A DNA stretch of 64,000 nucleotides from the NCBI GenBank assembly GCA_902727855.1, contig CACVAS010000117.1, positions 1-64,000 of the forward strand. Direction: 5' to 3'. The DNA is from an uncultured Sulfurovum sp. GTDB lineage: Bacteria; Campylobacterota; Campylobacteria; Campylobacterales; Sulfurovaceae. The position numbers and the translations under genes are program-made. Of this stretch, positions 52,314 to 62,441 are shown piece after piece. Each line of letters starts with the position of its first letter. Position 1 is the stretch's first letter. The notes beneath the pieces are model-generated. The model was given only the letters and a program-made list of their open reading frames with translations, had not been told where the DNA came from and searched no databases.

Positions 52314-53936
52314 CTAGGTATTTTTATACTGCAATGAAAGCTCAACAAGACGTGATGACAACTCATAGTTTGAATCAATAAAATCGATATTTTTAATGTT
52401 TTCATAATGTTTCCACTCTTCATCTCTATCGACCTTGATAATAATATTTGCATTGTTATGATACGCTATGACAGCTTTGCTAATAAGCTCTTTGGTATGT
52501 TCACTCTGCATAGTGATAATGATACTGGAACTCTCTTCAACTTTCAATGATTCCATGACGGGTTGTTTATTGAGGTGTCCAAAATAGGCAAGAAAATTAA
52601 TTCTACGTGCGAGTAAAACATGTTTTAGATTGTCAGAAATAATAATAAAATCTATTCCTTTTTTATGTAGTTCTTTGGCTACGGCTCTTCCTAACGTACC
52701 AAACCCAACAATAATGATATGGTCTTTTTTATTAATAGGTGTAATGACATCTGATTCATAAAACTCTTTTTCAAAATAAGAAGAGAGTTTATAGATATTG
52801 TTTAGAATAAATGGGGTAACAAGCATAGAGACAAAAGTAATTAAAAAGAGAAAGTTTGCCATCTCTTGAGTAATAAGTTGGTTACTCGCTGCCAAATCAA
52901 ATATGATGAAAGAGAAGCCCCCTATTTGACCTAGTGCAAGTGCAGTTTTCATAGAAATATTGGTATCTGACTTTCTTTTTATTATTAGGTAGACAATCCC
53001 TACTTTTAACAGACCTACTAATATAAAAATGAATAGCACCATATGAAGATTAGAAACAAGATAGATTATATCAATTTTGGTTCCCACACTAAAAAAGAAG
53101 ATACTTAAGAGTAAATCTTTATAACTTAAAATATCTGACTCTACTTTGATAGCATATTTGGTATCGGCAATTAAAACACCAGCAATAAAAGCTCCTAAAG
53201 AATAGGTAAAGCCTATGGAATGCATTAAGATAGCCATACCAAGTACAATGGCAAAAATTGCTCCTAAAAAGATTTCTTCCACACGTGTATCTCCTGCAAA
53301 ACGTAGTACAGCATCAACAATTTTATCGCCAATATAGAGGATAAAGATGACGATAAAAATAAGAGCCAATATGGTTTTGATGATGACCATAACAATAGAT
53401 AAGTCTGAAGATCCAGATACCCCATAAGATAAAAAAGTAATGAGTAGTAATATAGGAATAACAGATATATCTTGGAAGATTAAAATACCCAATGTTTTTT
53501 TACCATAAGGGGTATAAATATCTTTAGAGTCCTTTAAATAAGGTAAAACGATTGCTGTGGAAGAGAGTGAAAATGCCAAAGAGATAATGATGGCACTTAC
53601 TATGTCTAATTGAAATGCATAATACGCCAAAGGAAAGAAGATGAGTACACTTAAAAAAAGTTGTAAAGCCCCATTGATAAGCAGGGTCTCTTTCATTTTT
53701 TTTATTTTTTCTATGCTCAATTCCAAACCGATTGTAAACATTAGAAAAACAATACCAAACTCTCCGACTAGGTCAAGGGAAATAATTTTCATGGTATTAA
53801 AATTAAAAAGATAACTAATAATGGTACCCGTAAGAATATATCCAAGGATATGTGAGATATTGCGTCTTTTAAAAATAATATTAAGCAGTGTTGCAATAAA
53901 AATAGTTGTAAAGATAGCCAATAATAATGTTTCCAT
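52314..53936 (-). CDS. CPA2-type cation:proton antiporter with RCK_N domain (KefB/C-like)
   Basis: The 540-aa inner-membrane protein has about 12 transmembrane helices of the CPA2 antiporter family (IGLELSIEKIKKM, FSLSSTAIVLPYLKD). A TrkA-N/RCK nucleotide-binding domain follows, starting IIIVGFGTLGRAVAKEL (near residue 411). It exchanges K+ or Na+ for H+. Whether it is K+ efflux (Kef) or Na+/H+ is not decided by sequence, as the glutathione-regulatory features of KefC are not evident. It lies convergent with the M20 gene (5 bp) and downstream of galU. K+/osmotic regulation would fit the nearby osmolyte genes (inference). Confidence 0.88.
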   Translation of the reverse strand: METLLLAIFTTIFIATLLNIIFKRRNISHILGYILTGTIISYLFNFNTMKIISLDLVGEFGIVFLMFTIGLELSIEKIKKMKETLLINGALQLFLSVLIFFPLAYYAFQLDIVSAIIISLAFSLSSTAIVLPYLKDSKDIYTPYGKKTLGILIFQDISVIPILLLITFLSYGVSGSSDLSIVMVIIKTILALIFIVIFILYIGDKIVDAVLRFAGDTRVEEIFLGAIFAIVLGMAILMHSIGFTYSLGAFIAGVLIADTKYAIKVESDILSYKDLLLSIFFFSVGTKIDIIYLVSNLHMVLFIFILVGLLKVGIVYLIIKRKSDTNISMKTALALGQIGGFSFIIFDLAASNQLITQEMANFLFLITFVSMLVTPFILNNIYKLSSYFEKEFYESDVITPINKKDHIIIVGFGTLGRAVAKELHKKGIDFIIISDNLKHVLLARRINFLAYFGHLNKQPVMESLKVEESSSIIITMQSEHTKELISKAVIAYHNNANIIIKVDRDEEWKHYENIKNIDFIDSNYELSSRLVELSLQYKNT

Positions 53937-54083
53937 AAAGGAATTATAGTATAAAATTTAACCTATGATAATAACACGATTGTATATAAATTAGACATTT
54001 AGACTTTAACAGATCTATCCAAAAGTACCTTAACCGATAGTATCGATTTGTAAATAAGATATCTTTTGGAGTGTGAGTAAACA

Positions 54084-54917
54084 CTACTCAGATTCTCTTT
54101 GCATTTTGTCATAAAAGTAATTGGTTGCTTCAACAAAACCTTCCACACTTCCACAGTCAAAGCGTTCTCCTTTGAACTTATAGGCTAAGACCATCCCCTT
54201 TTTAGAGTGATTGAGTAAAGCATCTGTAATTTGAATCTCACCGTTCTTACCTGGTTTAGTCTTCTCAATCGTTCTAAATATCTCAGGTGTAAGCACATAA
54301 CGTCCTATGATAGCTAGGTTGGAAGGTGCATCTTCGGGTTTTGGTTTTTCTACCATATCAGATATCATAAAGACACCATCCTCAATCTCTTTACCTTCAA
54401 TGACCCCGTATTTGTAGGTCTCTTCTTTAGGCACCTCTTGAATGGCAACGATACAACACTTATACTTTTCATAGATCTTTACGAGTTGGGCTAGTACATT
54501 ATCTCCTCCTTCATAAACACAAAGGTCATCAGCCAGGATGACACCAAACGGCTCGTTTCCAATAAGAGGTTCACCTTTTAAAATGGCATGTCCTAGTCCT
54601 AACATCTCTTTTTGTCGTGTAAATGTAAAGGTACACTTATCCATAATATCTCTTGTAGTTCTTAGTAACTGTTCTTTGGAGCTTCCCTTAATCTGGTGCT
54701 CAAGCTCATAAGAGATATCAAAATGCTCTACTAAGGCCCTTTTGCCACGGCCTGTGATAATTGCCATAATATCCATACCTGCATCACTCGCCTCTTCTAC
54801 ACCATATTGGATAAGAGGTTTTGTTAAAATGGGTAGCATCTCTTTAGGTGTAGCTTTTGTTGCGGGCAAGAACCGTGTGCCATACCCTGCAGCGGGGAAT
54901 AAACATTTATTTATCAT
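54084..54917 (-). CDS. galU: UTP-glucose-1-phosphate uridylyltransferase
   Basis: GalU makes UDP-glucose from glucose-1-phosphate and UTP. The 277-aa protein has the family signature PAAGYGTRFLPATKATPKEM (residues 8-27), then YGVEEASDAGMDIMAIITGR, GLGHAILKGEPLIGNEPFGV, LADDL and MVEKPKPEDAPSNLAIIGRY. Full length. Its start overlaps the end of the GH13 phosphorylase gene by 11 bp, so the enzymes that release and use glucose-1-phosphate are cotranslated. Confidence 0.96.
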   Translation of the reverse strand: MINKCLFPAAGYGTRFLPATKATPKEMLPILTKPLIQYGVEEASDAGMDIMAIITGRGKRALVEHFDISYELEHQIKGSSKEQLLRTTRDIMDKCTFTFTRQKEMLGLGHAILKGEPLIGNEPFGVILADDLCVYEGGDNVLAQLVKIYEKYKCCIVAIQEVPKEETYKYGVIEGKEIEDGVFMISDMVEKPKPEDAPSNLAIIGRYVLTPEIFRTIEKTKPGKNGEIQITDALLNHSKKGMVLAYKFKGERFDCGSVEGFVEATNYFYDKMQRESE

Positions 54918-56652
54918 TTTTCTTTTTTCCTTTAGTAAATGGTTTTAACCACATTATCTCATATGGTTTCATTTTTAATGTACCCTCATTGATATATTGG
55001 TGTGAAATAATATCTCTAAATTCTCCATCAATATGAGGTGCTAAGTCTACTTCTGTATCTTTGTTTGCAAAATTATGCAGTGCTATAAGATACTCATCTT
55101 CATCTTTGGAATAACGTTTGATAGCAAAGATCTCTTTACCAAGCGACAAAAACTCAAACTTAGAAAATGGATTGAAACATGGTTCATTGATACGAATAGA
55201 TATCAGCTGTTTATAACGCTTAAAAAGGTTATTACGAAGGCTTCCTTCTTCATTTAATTCCTCTTCTATATTGTCAAAATTGAGTTTTTCTCTATTAATT
55301 GTTCGATTACGTCTTGTTTTCCTTACCGCTTCGTGATAATTTTGAGACCCTACAAGTGAATGAAAATAGATACCCGGTACACCAGGCATTGCTAAAACAA
55401 GAGCCTGTGAGAGTATCATTCTTTTAAGACGTAAAGTACAATCTTCTTCAGGTGCACTTAAAATATCTATATAACTACAGTTTAGTTCATAGGGAGACTT
55501 CTCCTCATCACCGACACTACGGTAAGAGACTAAACCTCCATGTGCTTCACATGACTCAACCAGAAAATTGAGTTCTTTACTCTCAAGAATATCACTAACA
55601 GCCCGTACACCTACACCGTCATGACTTGCTGTAAAATTGAAAAAACAAACTTTATCGCTAGGAAGCTCCAAACTATTTGCCCATGCTGTTAGCTTAGTAG
55701 TATCTCCTGCTAAAATAGAATATGCCAAGAGTGGAGGAAGGGCAAAGTTATAGACCATTTGTGCCTCGTCGTCTCCTTTTCCAAAATAAGAGATATTCTC
55801 ATCATGTGGTACATTTGTTTCTGTAATAATAATCACCTCAGGAGCGACTGCATGAATGACCTCTCGCATCAACTGTATCAACACATGGGTCTTAGGTAGA
55901 TGCACACAGCTTGTGCCTATCTGTTTCCAGATAAAAGCAATAGCATCAAGCCTTAAGAGCGAGGCACCTTGTTCTACATAAAAAAGTAATACATCTAAGA
56001 CCCTAATCAATACCTTATAGTTTGCATAGTTTAAATCTACCTGATCATTACTGAATGTTGTCCAGACATTTCGAATGTATCCTTCCCCATCAACATATTC
56101 ACTGAGTAAAGGGGTCGTTCTTGGTCTAACAACCTTACTAAGATCAAGTGAGGGGTCAAGTTGGATGAAGAAGTTATCATACTCAGGATCATTGGCTAAA
56201 AACTTTTCAAACCATAAACTGAGTTGACTCATATGGTTGATAACACCATCGAACATAAGTCGATGGTTCTCACTCAATGCCTTGACATCTTTCCATGAAC
56301 CTTTTAAAGGACAAACAGCTTTATAGTCAACAATAGAAAACCCATCATCACTTGAGTAAGGGTAAAATGGCAATATATGTACACTATTGATACTATCTTG
56401 TACATATTCATTTAAAAAACGATTAAGCGTAGCTAACGCCGTTTCTCCCTCATGAAAGATTTGATCACCGTAAGTGATTAAAATGACATCTTTCTCGTTT
56501 AAAAGATAAGGTTCATTTTTTATCCTCTCTTGATAATCTTTAATCAATGTAGAAACAGCATCATATGCCAAAACAGCATCTTCTTTATCATAAACGAACT
56601 CTATAGATTCTCGAATCAGGTTCATCCGTTCATCATCATCTCTCTCTAACAT
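54907..56652 (-). CDS. GH13 subfamily 18 phosphorylase, probably glucosylglycerate phosphorylase
   Basis: The 581-aa protein is a sucrose-phosphorylase-like GH13_18 enzyme. It would cleave glucosylglycerate with phosphate to glucose-1-phosphate and D-glycerate. Visible features are VHILPFYPYSSDDGFSIVDY, DGVINHMSQ, the nucleophile in LLRLDAIAFIWK, the acid/base in ITETNVPHDENISYFG, and the transition-state Asp in FTASHDGVGV. GH13_18 also contains sucrose phosphorylases and glucosylglycerol phosphorylases. The choice is made from context: glucosyl-3-phosphoglycerate synthase, glycerate kinase and galU are its neighbours. It overlaps galU by 11 bp and abuts the GT gene by one base (56652). Confidence 0.85.
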   Translation of the reverse strand: MLERDDDERMNLIRESIEFVYDKEDAVLAYDAVSTLIKDYQERIKNEPYLLNEKDVILITYGDQIFHEGETALATLNRFLNEYVQDSINSVHILPFYPYSSDDGFSIVDYKAVCPLKGSWKDVKALSENHRLMFDGVINHMSQLSLWFEKFLANDPEYDNFFIQLDPSLDLSKVVRPRTTPLLSEYVDGEGYIRNVWTTFSNDQVDLNYANYKVLIRVLDVLLFYVEQGASLLRLDAIAFIWKQIGTSCVHLPKTHVLIQLMREVIHAVAPEVIIITETNVPHDENISYFGKGDDEAQMVYNFALPPLLAYSILAGDTTKLTAWANSLELPSDKVCFFNFTASHDGVGVRAVSDILESKELNFLVESCEAHGGLVSYRSVGDEEKSPYELNCSYIDILSAPEEDCTLRLKRMILSQALVLAMPGVPGIYFHSLVGSQNYHEAVRKTRRNRTINREKLNFDNIEEELNEEGSLRNNLFKRYKQLISIRINEPCFNPFSKFEFLSLGKEIFAIKRYSKDEDEYLIALHNFANKDTEVDLAPHIDGEFRDIISHQYINEGTLKMKPYEIMWLKPFTKGKKKNDK

Positions 56653-57875
56653 TAGATATTGTCCTTTTGTATTGTTTCTTTAAACTTTTCTGATATTTCT
56701 GGCAATACAGAACGTAGGCTAATCCATGCAGAAAGAGAAGGTACGCCTAGTGGATCATCAAGGAAAGCTTTACAGGCTTCATTAAGTGCATTATCAAATG
56801 TTTCAACAGCTTCTATCTCTTTTTTTCTATCAAAATTTAATGCATTGAATTTTGCTACTGCATCGTAACGTGCAATTGCTTTTCGACTTTCATGAAAAAA
56901 TGAGCTTCTTAGTGTGCTAAAAGACTCTTGTGAAAAGGTTACTCCACGTTGTGACATGACTCTAAAAATGGTTTGGGCGATATCTATTGACATCTTTGCT
57001 ACCCCACCTTCAAGTTCTTTAGAGGGATTATCTCCTTTTAAGGTCTGATGTTTATGCTCATAACTCTCCATAATCTCTGTTTGACAGATACGTCTCACCG
57101 AGGTGTTGTCATACACTTCACTTAGTGTTGAGACTTCAAGTCCCCAAGTTGGTGAGATACGGATACCACGAGCCAGTGTACGAATAAAAGCAAACTCTCC
57201 AGAGAGTGCATACCTAAAACTATCCATGTAGTTTAAATAGGCACTCTCTCCATACGTATTTTTAAGTGCTTTGATAAACGGCGTATAGAAGAGTCTTGTC
57301 ACACGTCCATGGAGTTTGTCAGTCACACGTGAATAGTATCCTTTGTTAAATTCAAAATCAAGTGCCGGATGCACAATTGGATAGAATAATTTTGCAGGTA
57401 CTTCACGACTGTAGTTTACAATATCACAATCATGAAGAGCAAATGCATAAGATTTTTTATCTGCCAAGGCATAACCTAGCATCGTCCATACATTTCGTCC
57501 CTTTCCCTTGATATTAATACTTTTAAAACCTTGATCTGCAAACTCATTATAAAGATTTTGTACATTAGGACCATCGTTCCACAGTACATCTACTCTTGCA
57601 TCGAGTGTTGACATAATCTCTTTTACTTTTTCAAACTCCTCTTTGGTGGCACGATCTAATCCTAAAATAATTTTATAAAGATATTTTACTCCTTTAAGTT
57701 CTTTAAGAATTTGTTCCATTGCAGGTGTTTCAAATTCTGAGTAAAGTGCAGGCAGTAAGAGTACCATATTGTGTCTATCAGAGAATTCTTCTAAGTCAGC
57801 CTCCATCTGTTCAAGTGTACGATCTGAGAGGTTTTGTAGTGTTGTAATTAATCCGTTCTGAAAAAAGTCTGCCAT
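56652..57875 (-). CDS. gpgS: Glucosyl-3-phosphoglycerate synthase-like glycosyltransferase (GT81 type)
   Basis: GpgS transfers glucose from NDP-glucose to 3-phosphoglycerate. The 407-aa protein has the GT81 pattern: a nucleotide-binding start LLPALYSEFETPAMEQIL, KGKGRNVWTMLGYALA, and the DxD-like metal site FALHDCDIVNYSREVPAKLF (near residue 170). These are followed by RVTRLFYTPFIKAL, SGEFAFIRTLARGI and GLEVSTLSEVYDN. Length is close to that of the bacterial and archaeal enzymes. Downstream GH13 starts at its stop; upstream is a glycerate kinase. Mannosyl-3-phosphoglycerate synthase is a related alternative, but galU nearby supports glucose. Confidence 0.82.
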   Translation of the reverse strand: MADFFQNGLITTLQNLSDRTLEQMEADLEEFSDRHNMVLLLPALYSEFETPAMEQILKELKGVKYLYKIILGLDRATKEEFEKVKEIMSTLDARVDVLWNDGPNVQNLYNEFADQGFKSINIKGKGRNVWTMLGYALADKKSYAFALHDCDIVNYSREVPAKLFYPIVHPALDFEFNKGYYSRVTDKLHGRVTRLFYTPFIKALKNTYGESAYLNYMDSFRYALSGEFAFIRTLARGIRISPTWGLEVSTLSEVYDNTSVRRICQTEIMESYEHKHQTLKGDNPSKELEGGVAKMSIDIAQTIFRVMSQRGVTFSQESFSTLRSSFFHESRKAIARYDAVAKFNALNFDRKKEIEAVETFDNALNEACKAFLDDPLGVPSLSAWISLRSVLPEISEKFKETIQKDNI

Positions 57876-57884
57876 TGTGTCCCT

Positions 57885-59039
57885 TTATTTTTTTAATACG
57901 ATAATAAAATCCATCACATTGGTTCCCGTAGGACCAATAGTGAAGTCATAACCTAGTTGTTCAAAAAAGTGATAACTGTCACTTTTTTTTAAATACTCTT
58001 TTGGATTTAATTTCGCTTTTTTTATCTTCTTATATATTTTAGCATCTAAATAAGCACCTGTAGATGGTGAGTTTCCATCTATGCCATCGCTTCCTGCCGA
58101 TAAGATAGAGATATTGTCATCTACACATTTTTTCAGTAAAAGCCGGAGTGCCAACTCCTGATTGCGTCCCCCTTGCCCATCACCTTTCACCTTTGTTGTG
58201 GTCTCACCACCAAAGAGTAGACAAAAATGCTCATACTTTTTGTCATATTTTTGAATCTGTTTTGCGATATAGCTGGAAGCTTTTTTTGAAGATCGATTCA
58301 ATGTAGTGGTTACAATTTTAACTGTATCGATATCTTTAGAAATATACTGCTTCGCATGCTTTAACGCAATTTCATTATTACCAATAATATGGTGTAGCGT
58401 CTCTCCATTCATCATAGGAGCTGATCCGATAGTATTAAGGTCATCTCCAATGACATCACTTAAAACCAAGACCACGCCATCTGCCTTAGACATATTGGCT
58501 AATTTCCCGCCTTTTATTTGAGAGATAGCCTTTCGCACAATGTTGAGTGTTGTGATATCTATACCTGATCCAAGCAGTGATGCCGATATTTTTTGTAAAC
58601 TATCCAAATGTAAACCATCAATGGGTTTTTCAATCATTGCTGAAGCACCCCCTGAAAGACAAAAGATAAAAAAATCATCTTCTTTCATTGAACCTACCGA
58701 TTCGATGAGTTTTTCTGCCCCTAGTAGACTTTTACTTGAAACCAAAGGGTGTGTTGAAGTATGATGATCTATAAATTCACACTCACCTTCTTGATGGGAG
58801 ATAGCAATCCCACCTTTGATAGCATTACCTAAAACTTTCTCTGTAGCCTTTGCCATACCAAGACCTGCTTTTCCGACGGAAAAGAGGTAGAGGTTATTAA
58901 TCTTCTCAAGAGGATATGAAACATTACAAATAGTAAGACTTTTTTCATCTATAGCAATATTAGTACTGATCATAGCCTCAGCTTTTACGGCTTCAAGGGC
59001 ATGATAATAAATTTTTTTTAAGTGTTTTTTATTCGACAT
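57885..59039 (-). CDS. Glycerate 2-kinase (MOFRL/GckA type)
   Basis: The enzyme phosphorylates D-glycerate to 2-phosphoglycerate. The 384-aa protein shows the N-terminal DUF4147/GckA domain (VGKAGLGMAKA, CLSGGASAMIEKPIDGL, VLVLSDVIGDDLNTIGSAP) and the C-terminal MOFRL domain (LLFGGETTTKVKGDGQGGRNQELALRL, SAGSDGIDGNSPSTGAYLD, GTNVMDFIIVL). Full length. It would clear the glycerate released by the GH13 phosphorylase into lower glycolysis. It lies 9 bp before the GT gene and overlaps the phosphatase by 11 bp. Confidence 0.93.
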   Translation of the reverse strand: MSNKKHLKKIYYHALEAVKAEAMISTNIAIDEKSLTICNVSYPLEKINNLYLFSVGKAGLGMAKATEKVLGNAIKGGIAISHQEGECEFIDHHTSTHPLVSSKSLLGAEKLIESVGSMKEDDFFIFCLSGGASAMIEKPIDGLHLDSLQKISASLLGSGIDITTLNIVRKAISQIKGGKLANMSKADGVVLVLSDVIGDDLNTIGSAPMMNGETLHHIIGNNEIALKHAKQYISKDIDTVKIVTTTLNRSSKKASSYIAKQIQKYDKKYEHFCLLFGGETTTKVKGDGQGGRNQELALRLLLKKCVDDNISILSAGSDGIDGNSPSTGAYLDAKIYKKIKKAKLNPKEYLKKSDSYHFFEQLGYDFTIGPTGTNVMDFIIVLKK

Positions 59040-59826
59040 GTTTTAATACCATTTCATTCCACCCTTTAGAGCCTTGATAACTTGATTTTTGGATGTTCAA
59101 GATATCTGTTTTAAGATAGCTTCCATCATGTTTTTGTATCAAAATAGGTAGGTCAACATTTTTGAGCATCGGTGCATCGTTTTCACTGTCACCTAAGGCT
59201 ATAGAATGTACTTTATCTTTATAGAACGTTTCAAAAAGTCTTATGGTCTCCTTGACTGCCACACCCTTATCCTGCTTCTTACTCATAAGATGATAAAAAC
59301 GTCCTCCTTTGGTAATTTTTAAGTCATACTTTGAAGCTGTATGTTGCAGTGTTTCAAGTTTTGATATATCTTTTAGTATAAAGGGTTCTGTAAAATCACG
59401 AGCTTTTACAAAAGGGACATTGTTCAAATCAAGACCTGTCAACTGAGAAATTTCATTGTCTGTCATATCACTCAAACCAATCAAGCCATAAGATGCTTTA
59501 TATTTAGTGTAAAATGCTAAAACTTCACTATAATTTTTACCAAAGCGTTTTACTTTGCTATCATCAAAATCACTTAACTCTGAGAAATTAAATCCTTGAT
59601 AATTTTGAGGTATAAAGAGTGCCGCACCATTTTCTACTATAAAGGGTTCGCTAATGCCAACTTCTTGTTGCAAACGAAGTACTTCAGATTTTGTTTTACT
59701 GGTAGTAAAGATAAGAGGAATTTGTTCCTGCTTAATTTTTTTCAGAGCCTGCAAAGAGGATTTAAAAGAGTAATCATCATGATTTAAAAAAGTGCCGTCT
59801 AGATCCGTGAATATTATTCGTTTCAT
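59029..59826 (-). CDS. MPGP-type HAD phosphatase, probably glucosyl-3-phosphoglycerate phosphatase
   Basis: The 265-aa protein is a HAD phosphatase of the mannosyl-3-phosphoglycerate phosphatase (MPGP/YedP) type. It starts IIFTDLDGTFLNHDDYSF (nucleophile Asp8), has FTTSKTKSEV, the MPGP-specific FIVENGAALFIP, and SIALGDSENDAPMLKNVD. It would remove phosphate from glucosyl-3-phosphoglycerate to give glucosylglycerate. This is the first gene of the gpgP-kinase-gpgS-phosphorylase-galU operon. The specific substrate is inferred from the neighbouring glucosyltransferase. Confidence 0.85.
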   Translation of the reverse strand: MKRIIFTDLDGTFLNHDDYSFKSSLQALKKIKQEQIPLIFTTSKTKSEVLRLQQEVGISEPFIVENGAALFIPQNYQGFNFSELSDFDDSKVKRFGKNYSEVLAFYTKYKASYGLIGLSDMTDNEISQLTGLDLNNVPFVKARDFTEPFILKDISKLETLQHTASKYDLKITKGGRFYHLMSKKQDKGVAVKETIRLFETFYKDKVHSIALGDSENDAPMLKNVDLPILIQKHDGSYLKTDILNIQKSSYQGSKGWNEMVLKHVE

Positions 59827-59976
59827 AGGGATACTATAACGTATAAATCAGTCATTATCTTTTAGAGAGTGTATAATATATGTGCAGTTGTAATTTTGGT
59901 CGTATATCAACCATACTATTACAAATGATGAGATTAAAAATCATTTTTTAACTCAACTCTAAGCTAAGTATTGAGA

Positions 59977-60615
59977 TTAACCTCTATGCATTTTGATAGA
60001 ATCAATAGCCTCTTTGCATAGTTTAGTAATCTTCTTAAAGTCTTTATTTCTCAAAGGGTCATTGGGTACAATCCAACTTCCACCTACACATAAAACATTT
60101 TTTAGATCCAAAAAATCATTGAGGTTGGTAAGATTTACTCCACCAGTCGGACAAAATTGCATAGAGGGAAATGGCCCATTGAATGCTTTGAGCGTAGCAA
60201 CACCCCCTGCCAAAGTTGCAGGAAAAAGTTTACAGTGTTCAAAACCGTTGTTTTTCGCTAACATGACTTCTGAAGCAGTTGCGACACCTGGTATAAGAGC
60301 TATATTGAGTTCTTTGGAGACTTGCATCAACGTTTCACTCACTCCGGGACTAAAGATAAACGCTGCACCATGTGCAACTGCTGATTTAAAATCACTGGCA
60401 TTCAATACCGTCCCCGCACCTACATGCATTTGTGGTATTGCCTTGCTTATGGCTTTAATGCAGTCTAGCCCGACTTCTGTACGCAGTGTAATTTCCATAA
60501 TAGAGATACCTCCTTCCAACAGTGCTTCTGCTAGGGGTAAAGCATCTTCTACACTTTCTAAAGCTATCACAGGTACAATGGGAGATACTTCCATCACTTC
60601 TTGTGCTGTCATCAT
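59977..60615 (-). CDS. eda: 2-keto-3-deoxy-6-phosphogluconate aldolase
   Basis: Eda splits KDPG into pyruvate and glyceraldehyde-3-phosphate in the Entner-Doudoroff pathway. The 212-aa protein has the catalytic Glu in IMEITLRTEVGLDCI, the substrate loop GAGTVLNASDF, FSPGVSE, the Schiff-base lysine in CKLFPATLAGG, and FCPTGGVNLTNL. The start overlaps edd by 4 bp (60612-60615). Full length. Last gene of zwf-pgl-edd-eda. Confidence 0.98.
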   Translation of the reverse strand: MMTAQEVMEVSPIVPVIALESVEDALPLAEALLEGGISIMEITLRTEVGLDCIKAISKAIPQMHVGAGTVLNASDFKSAVAHGAAFIFSPGVSETLMQVSKELNIALIPGVATASEVMLAKNNGFEHCKLFPATLAGGVATLKAFNGPFPSMQFCPTGGVNLTNLNDFLDLKNVLCVGGSWIVPNDPLRNKDFKKITKLCKEAIDSIKMHRG

Positions 60616-62441
60616 CCTCGCTCCTCACCACTGATATCAAAGAGACTTGCACCCTCTTCTGCAGAGCCTATACTCTTTCGTATCGATACAAAAAGTTCTC
60701 TTCCAAATCCATATCTATGGAGACTAAGGTCGGGGACTTCTACTGATCGTGATGCTAACGCCTCTGTATCAACAAAAAGTAATACCTCCCCTTTTGTCAC
60801 ATCTAAACGAATGACATCTCCTGTTTTTACTTTCGCAAGCATCCCCCCATCAAGTGCTTCTGGAGAAAAATGAATGGCTGAGGGAATTTTTCCTGATGCT
60901 CCAGACATACGTCCGTCAGTAATGATGGCTACTTTAAATCCTTTTTCTTGAAGGACACCTAGAGGTGGCATAAGTCCATGCAACTCTGGCATGCCGTTGG
61001 CTTTAGGTCCCTGATATCGTACCACTGCGATAAAATCTTTTTCTAGCTCACCGTTTTTAAAGGCATCTTGCAAACTTGCTTGCGACTCAAAGACAATTGC
61101 TTCAGCTTCAATAATAAACTGTTCTGGTTTCAATGCAGAGGTTTTGATTACGCTACGTCCCAAATTACCGCTAAGTAGTTTAAGTCCACCTTCAAGACTG
61201 AAAGGATATTTGCAACTTGATATCACACTTTTATCTCTTGATACTTTTGCACCTTCTTTAAAAAAAAGCTTTTTATCATTGAATGTAGGCTCTACAATAT
61301 ATTTATCTAAACCTTTTCCCATGATGGTTTGTACATCATTATGGACAAGTCCAGCATCTAGAAGTTCAGAGATGACTGTGCTCATCCCTCCTGCATCTCT
61401 GAAATGATTAACATCTGCTTGACCATTAGGATACATTCTGCATAGTAAGGGTGTAACCTTTGAAATCATGTCAAAATCATTCCAGTTCAAAATAATACCT
61501 GCTGCTCTAGCCATGGCGATAATATGAATCGTATGATTGGTTGATCCACCCGTTGCCATTAATCCTACAATGGCATTGACAAAGCTTTTTTCATTGATAA
61601 TCTCTCCTATAGGTTTATAGATCCCAGATATATGGGTCATAGTTACAACTCTTTCTGCTGCATGTACAGTTAAAGCTTCTCTCAAGGGTGTATTTGTATT
61701 TATGAAAGAACTGTTAGGGAGTTGGAGTCCCATCATTTCTAACAACATTTGATTTGAGTTTGCTGTACCGTAAAATGTACAAGTACCACTGCTATGATAA
61801 GAAGCAGATTCTACCTTTAACAAAGAATCTTCATTCACCTTACCTTGAGAAAATTGTTGACGTACTTTTGCTTTATGTACATTACTAATACCAGAATGCA
61901 TAGGACCTGCAGGTACAAATACACCAGGAAGATGACCAAAAGCCAAAGCACCAATCAATAATCCTGGAACAATTTTATCACATACACCAAGATAAAGAGC
62001 ACCATCATAGACATTATGTGAAAGACCTATAGCCGTACCCATAGCAATATTGTCTCGGCTAAAAAGACTCAACTCCATACCCGGCTGAGATTGTGTCACA
62101 CCATCACACATGGCTGGTACGCCACCTGCGACTTGTGCAGTAGCACCCATGTCCATCAAAGTACGTTTGATTAATGCAGGATAGAGTTTATAGGGTTCAT
62201 GTGCGGAAAGCATATCATTATACGCGGTCACAATAGCAATATTAGGACGCTGCATTTGCGCAAGTGATGCTTTTTCATTCTTTTCCATGGGTGCCATAGC
62301 ATGCGCAAGATTACTACATCCTAGTGTATGACGATTTACACCATGTCCTTTGGCTTGTGCGATACGATTAAGATATACCGCTCTACTCTTTACAGAGCGT
62401 TGTATAATTTCTTCAGTCACTTGTTGGATAGTTTCATTCAT
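60612..62441 (-). CDS. edd: Phosphogluconate dehydratase
   Basis: Edd dehydrates 6-phosphogluconate to KDPG using a 4Fe-4S cluster. The 609-aa protein has IAIVTAYNDMLSAHEPYKLYP, CDGVTQSQPGMELSLFSRD (cluster cysteine), and LGVCDKIVPGLLIGAL. The blocks GPMHSGISNVHKAKVRQQFS and CTFYGTANSNQMLLEMMGLQLP are also present, as is ITDGRMSGASGKIPSAIHFSPE. It overlaps pgl by 4 bp and eda by 4 bp, so translation of the operon is tightly coupled. It is distinguished from dihydroxyacid dehydratase by the Edd-specific SQPGMELSLFSRD. Confidence 0.98.
   Translation of the reverse strand: MNETIQQVTEEIIQRSVKSRAVYLNRIAQAKGHGVNRHTLGCSNLAHAMAPMEKNEKASLAQMQRPNIAIVTAYNDMLSAHEPYKLYPALIKRTLMDMGATAQVAGGVPAMCDGVTQSQPGMELSLFSRDNIAMGTAIGLSHNVYDGALYLGVCDKIVPGLLIGALAFGHLPGVFVPAGPMHSGISNVHKAKVRQQFSQGKVNEDSLLKVESASYHSSGTCTFYGTANSNQMLLEMMGLQLPNSSFINTNTPLREALTVHAAERVVTMTHISGIYKPIGEIINEKSFVNAIVGLMATGGSTNHTIHIIAMARAAGIILNWNDFDMISKVTPLLCRMYPNGQADVNHFRDAGGMSTVISELLDAGLVHNDVQTIMGKGLDKYIVEPTFNDKKLFFKEGAKVSRDKSVISSCKYPFSLEGGLKLLSGNLGRSVIKTSALKPEQFIIEAEAIVFESQASLQDAFKNGELEKDFIAVVRYQGPKANGMPELHGLMPPLGVLQEKGFKVAIITDGRMSGASGKIPSAIHFSPEALDGGMLAKVKTGDVIRLDVTKGEVLLFVDTEALASRSVEVPDLSLHRYGFGRELFVSIRKSIGSAEEGASLFDISGEERG

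Noticed and set aside
59993..60634. 213-codon plus-strand frame opposite eda and edd
   Set aside because: It is antisense to unmistakable eda and edd sequences and is produced by their codon structure; it has no RBS or family resemblance.
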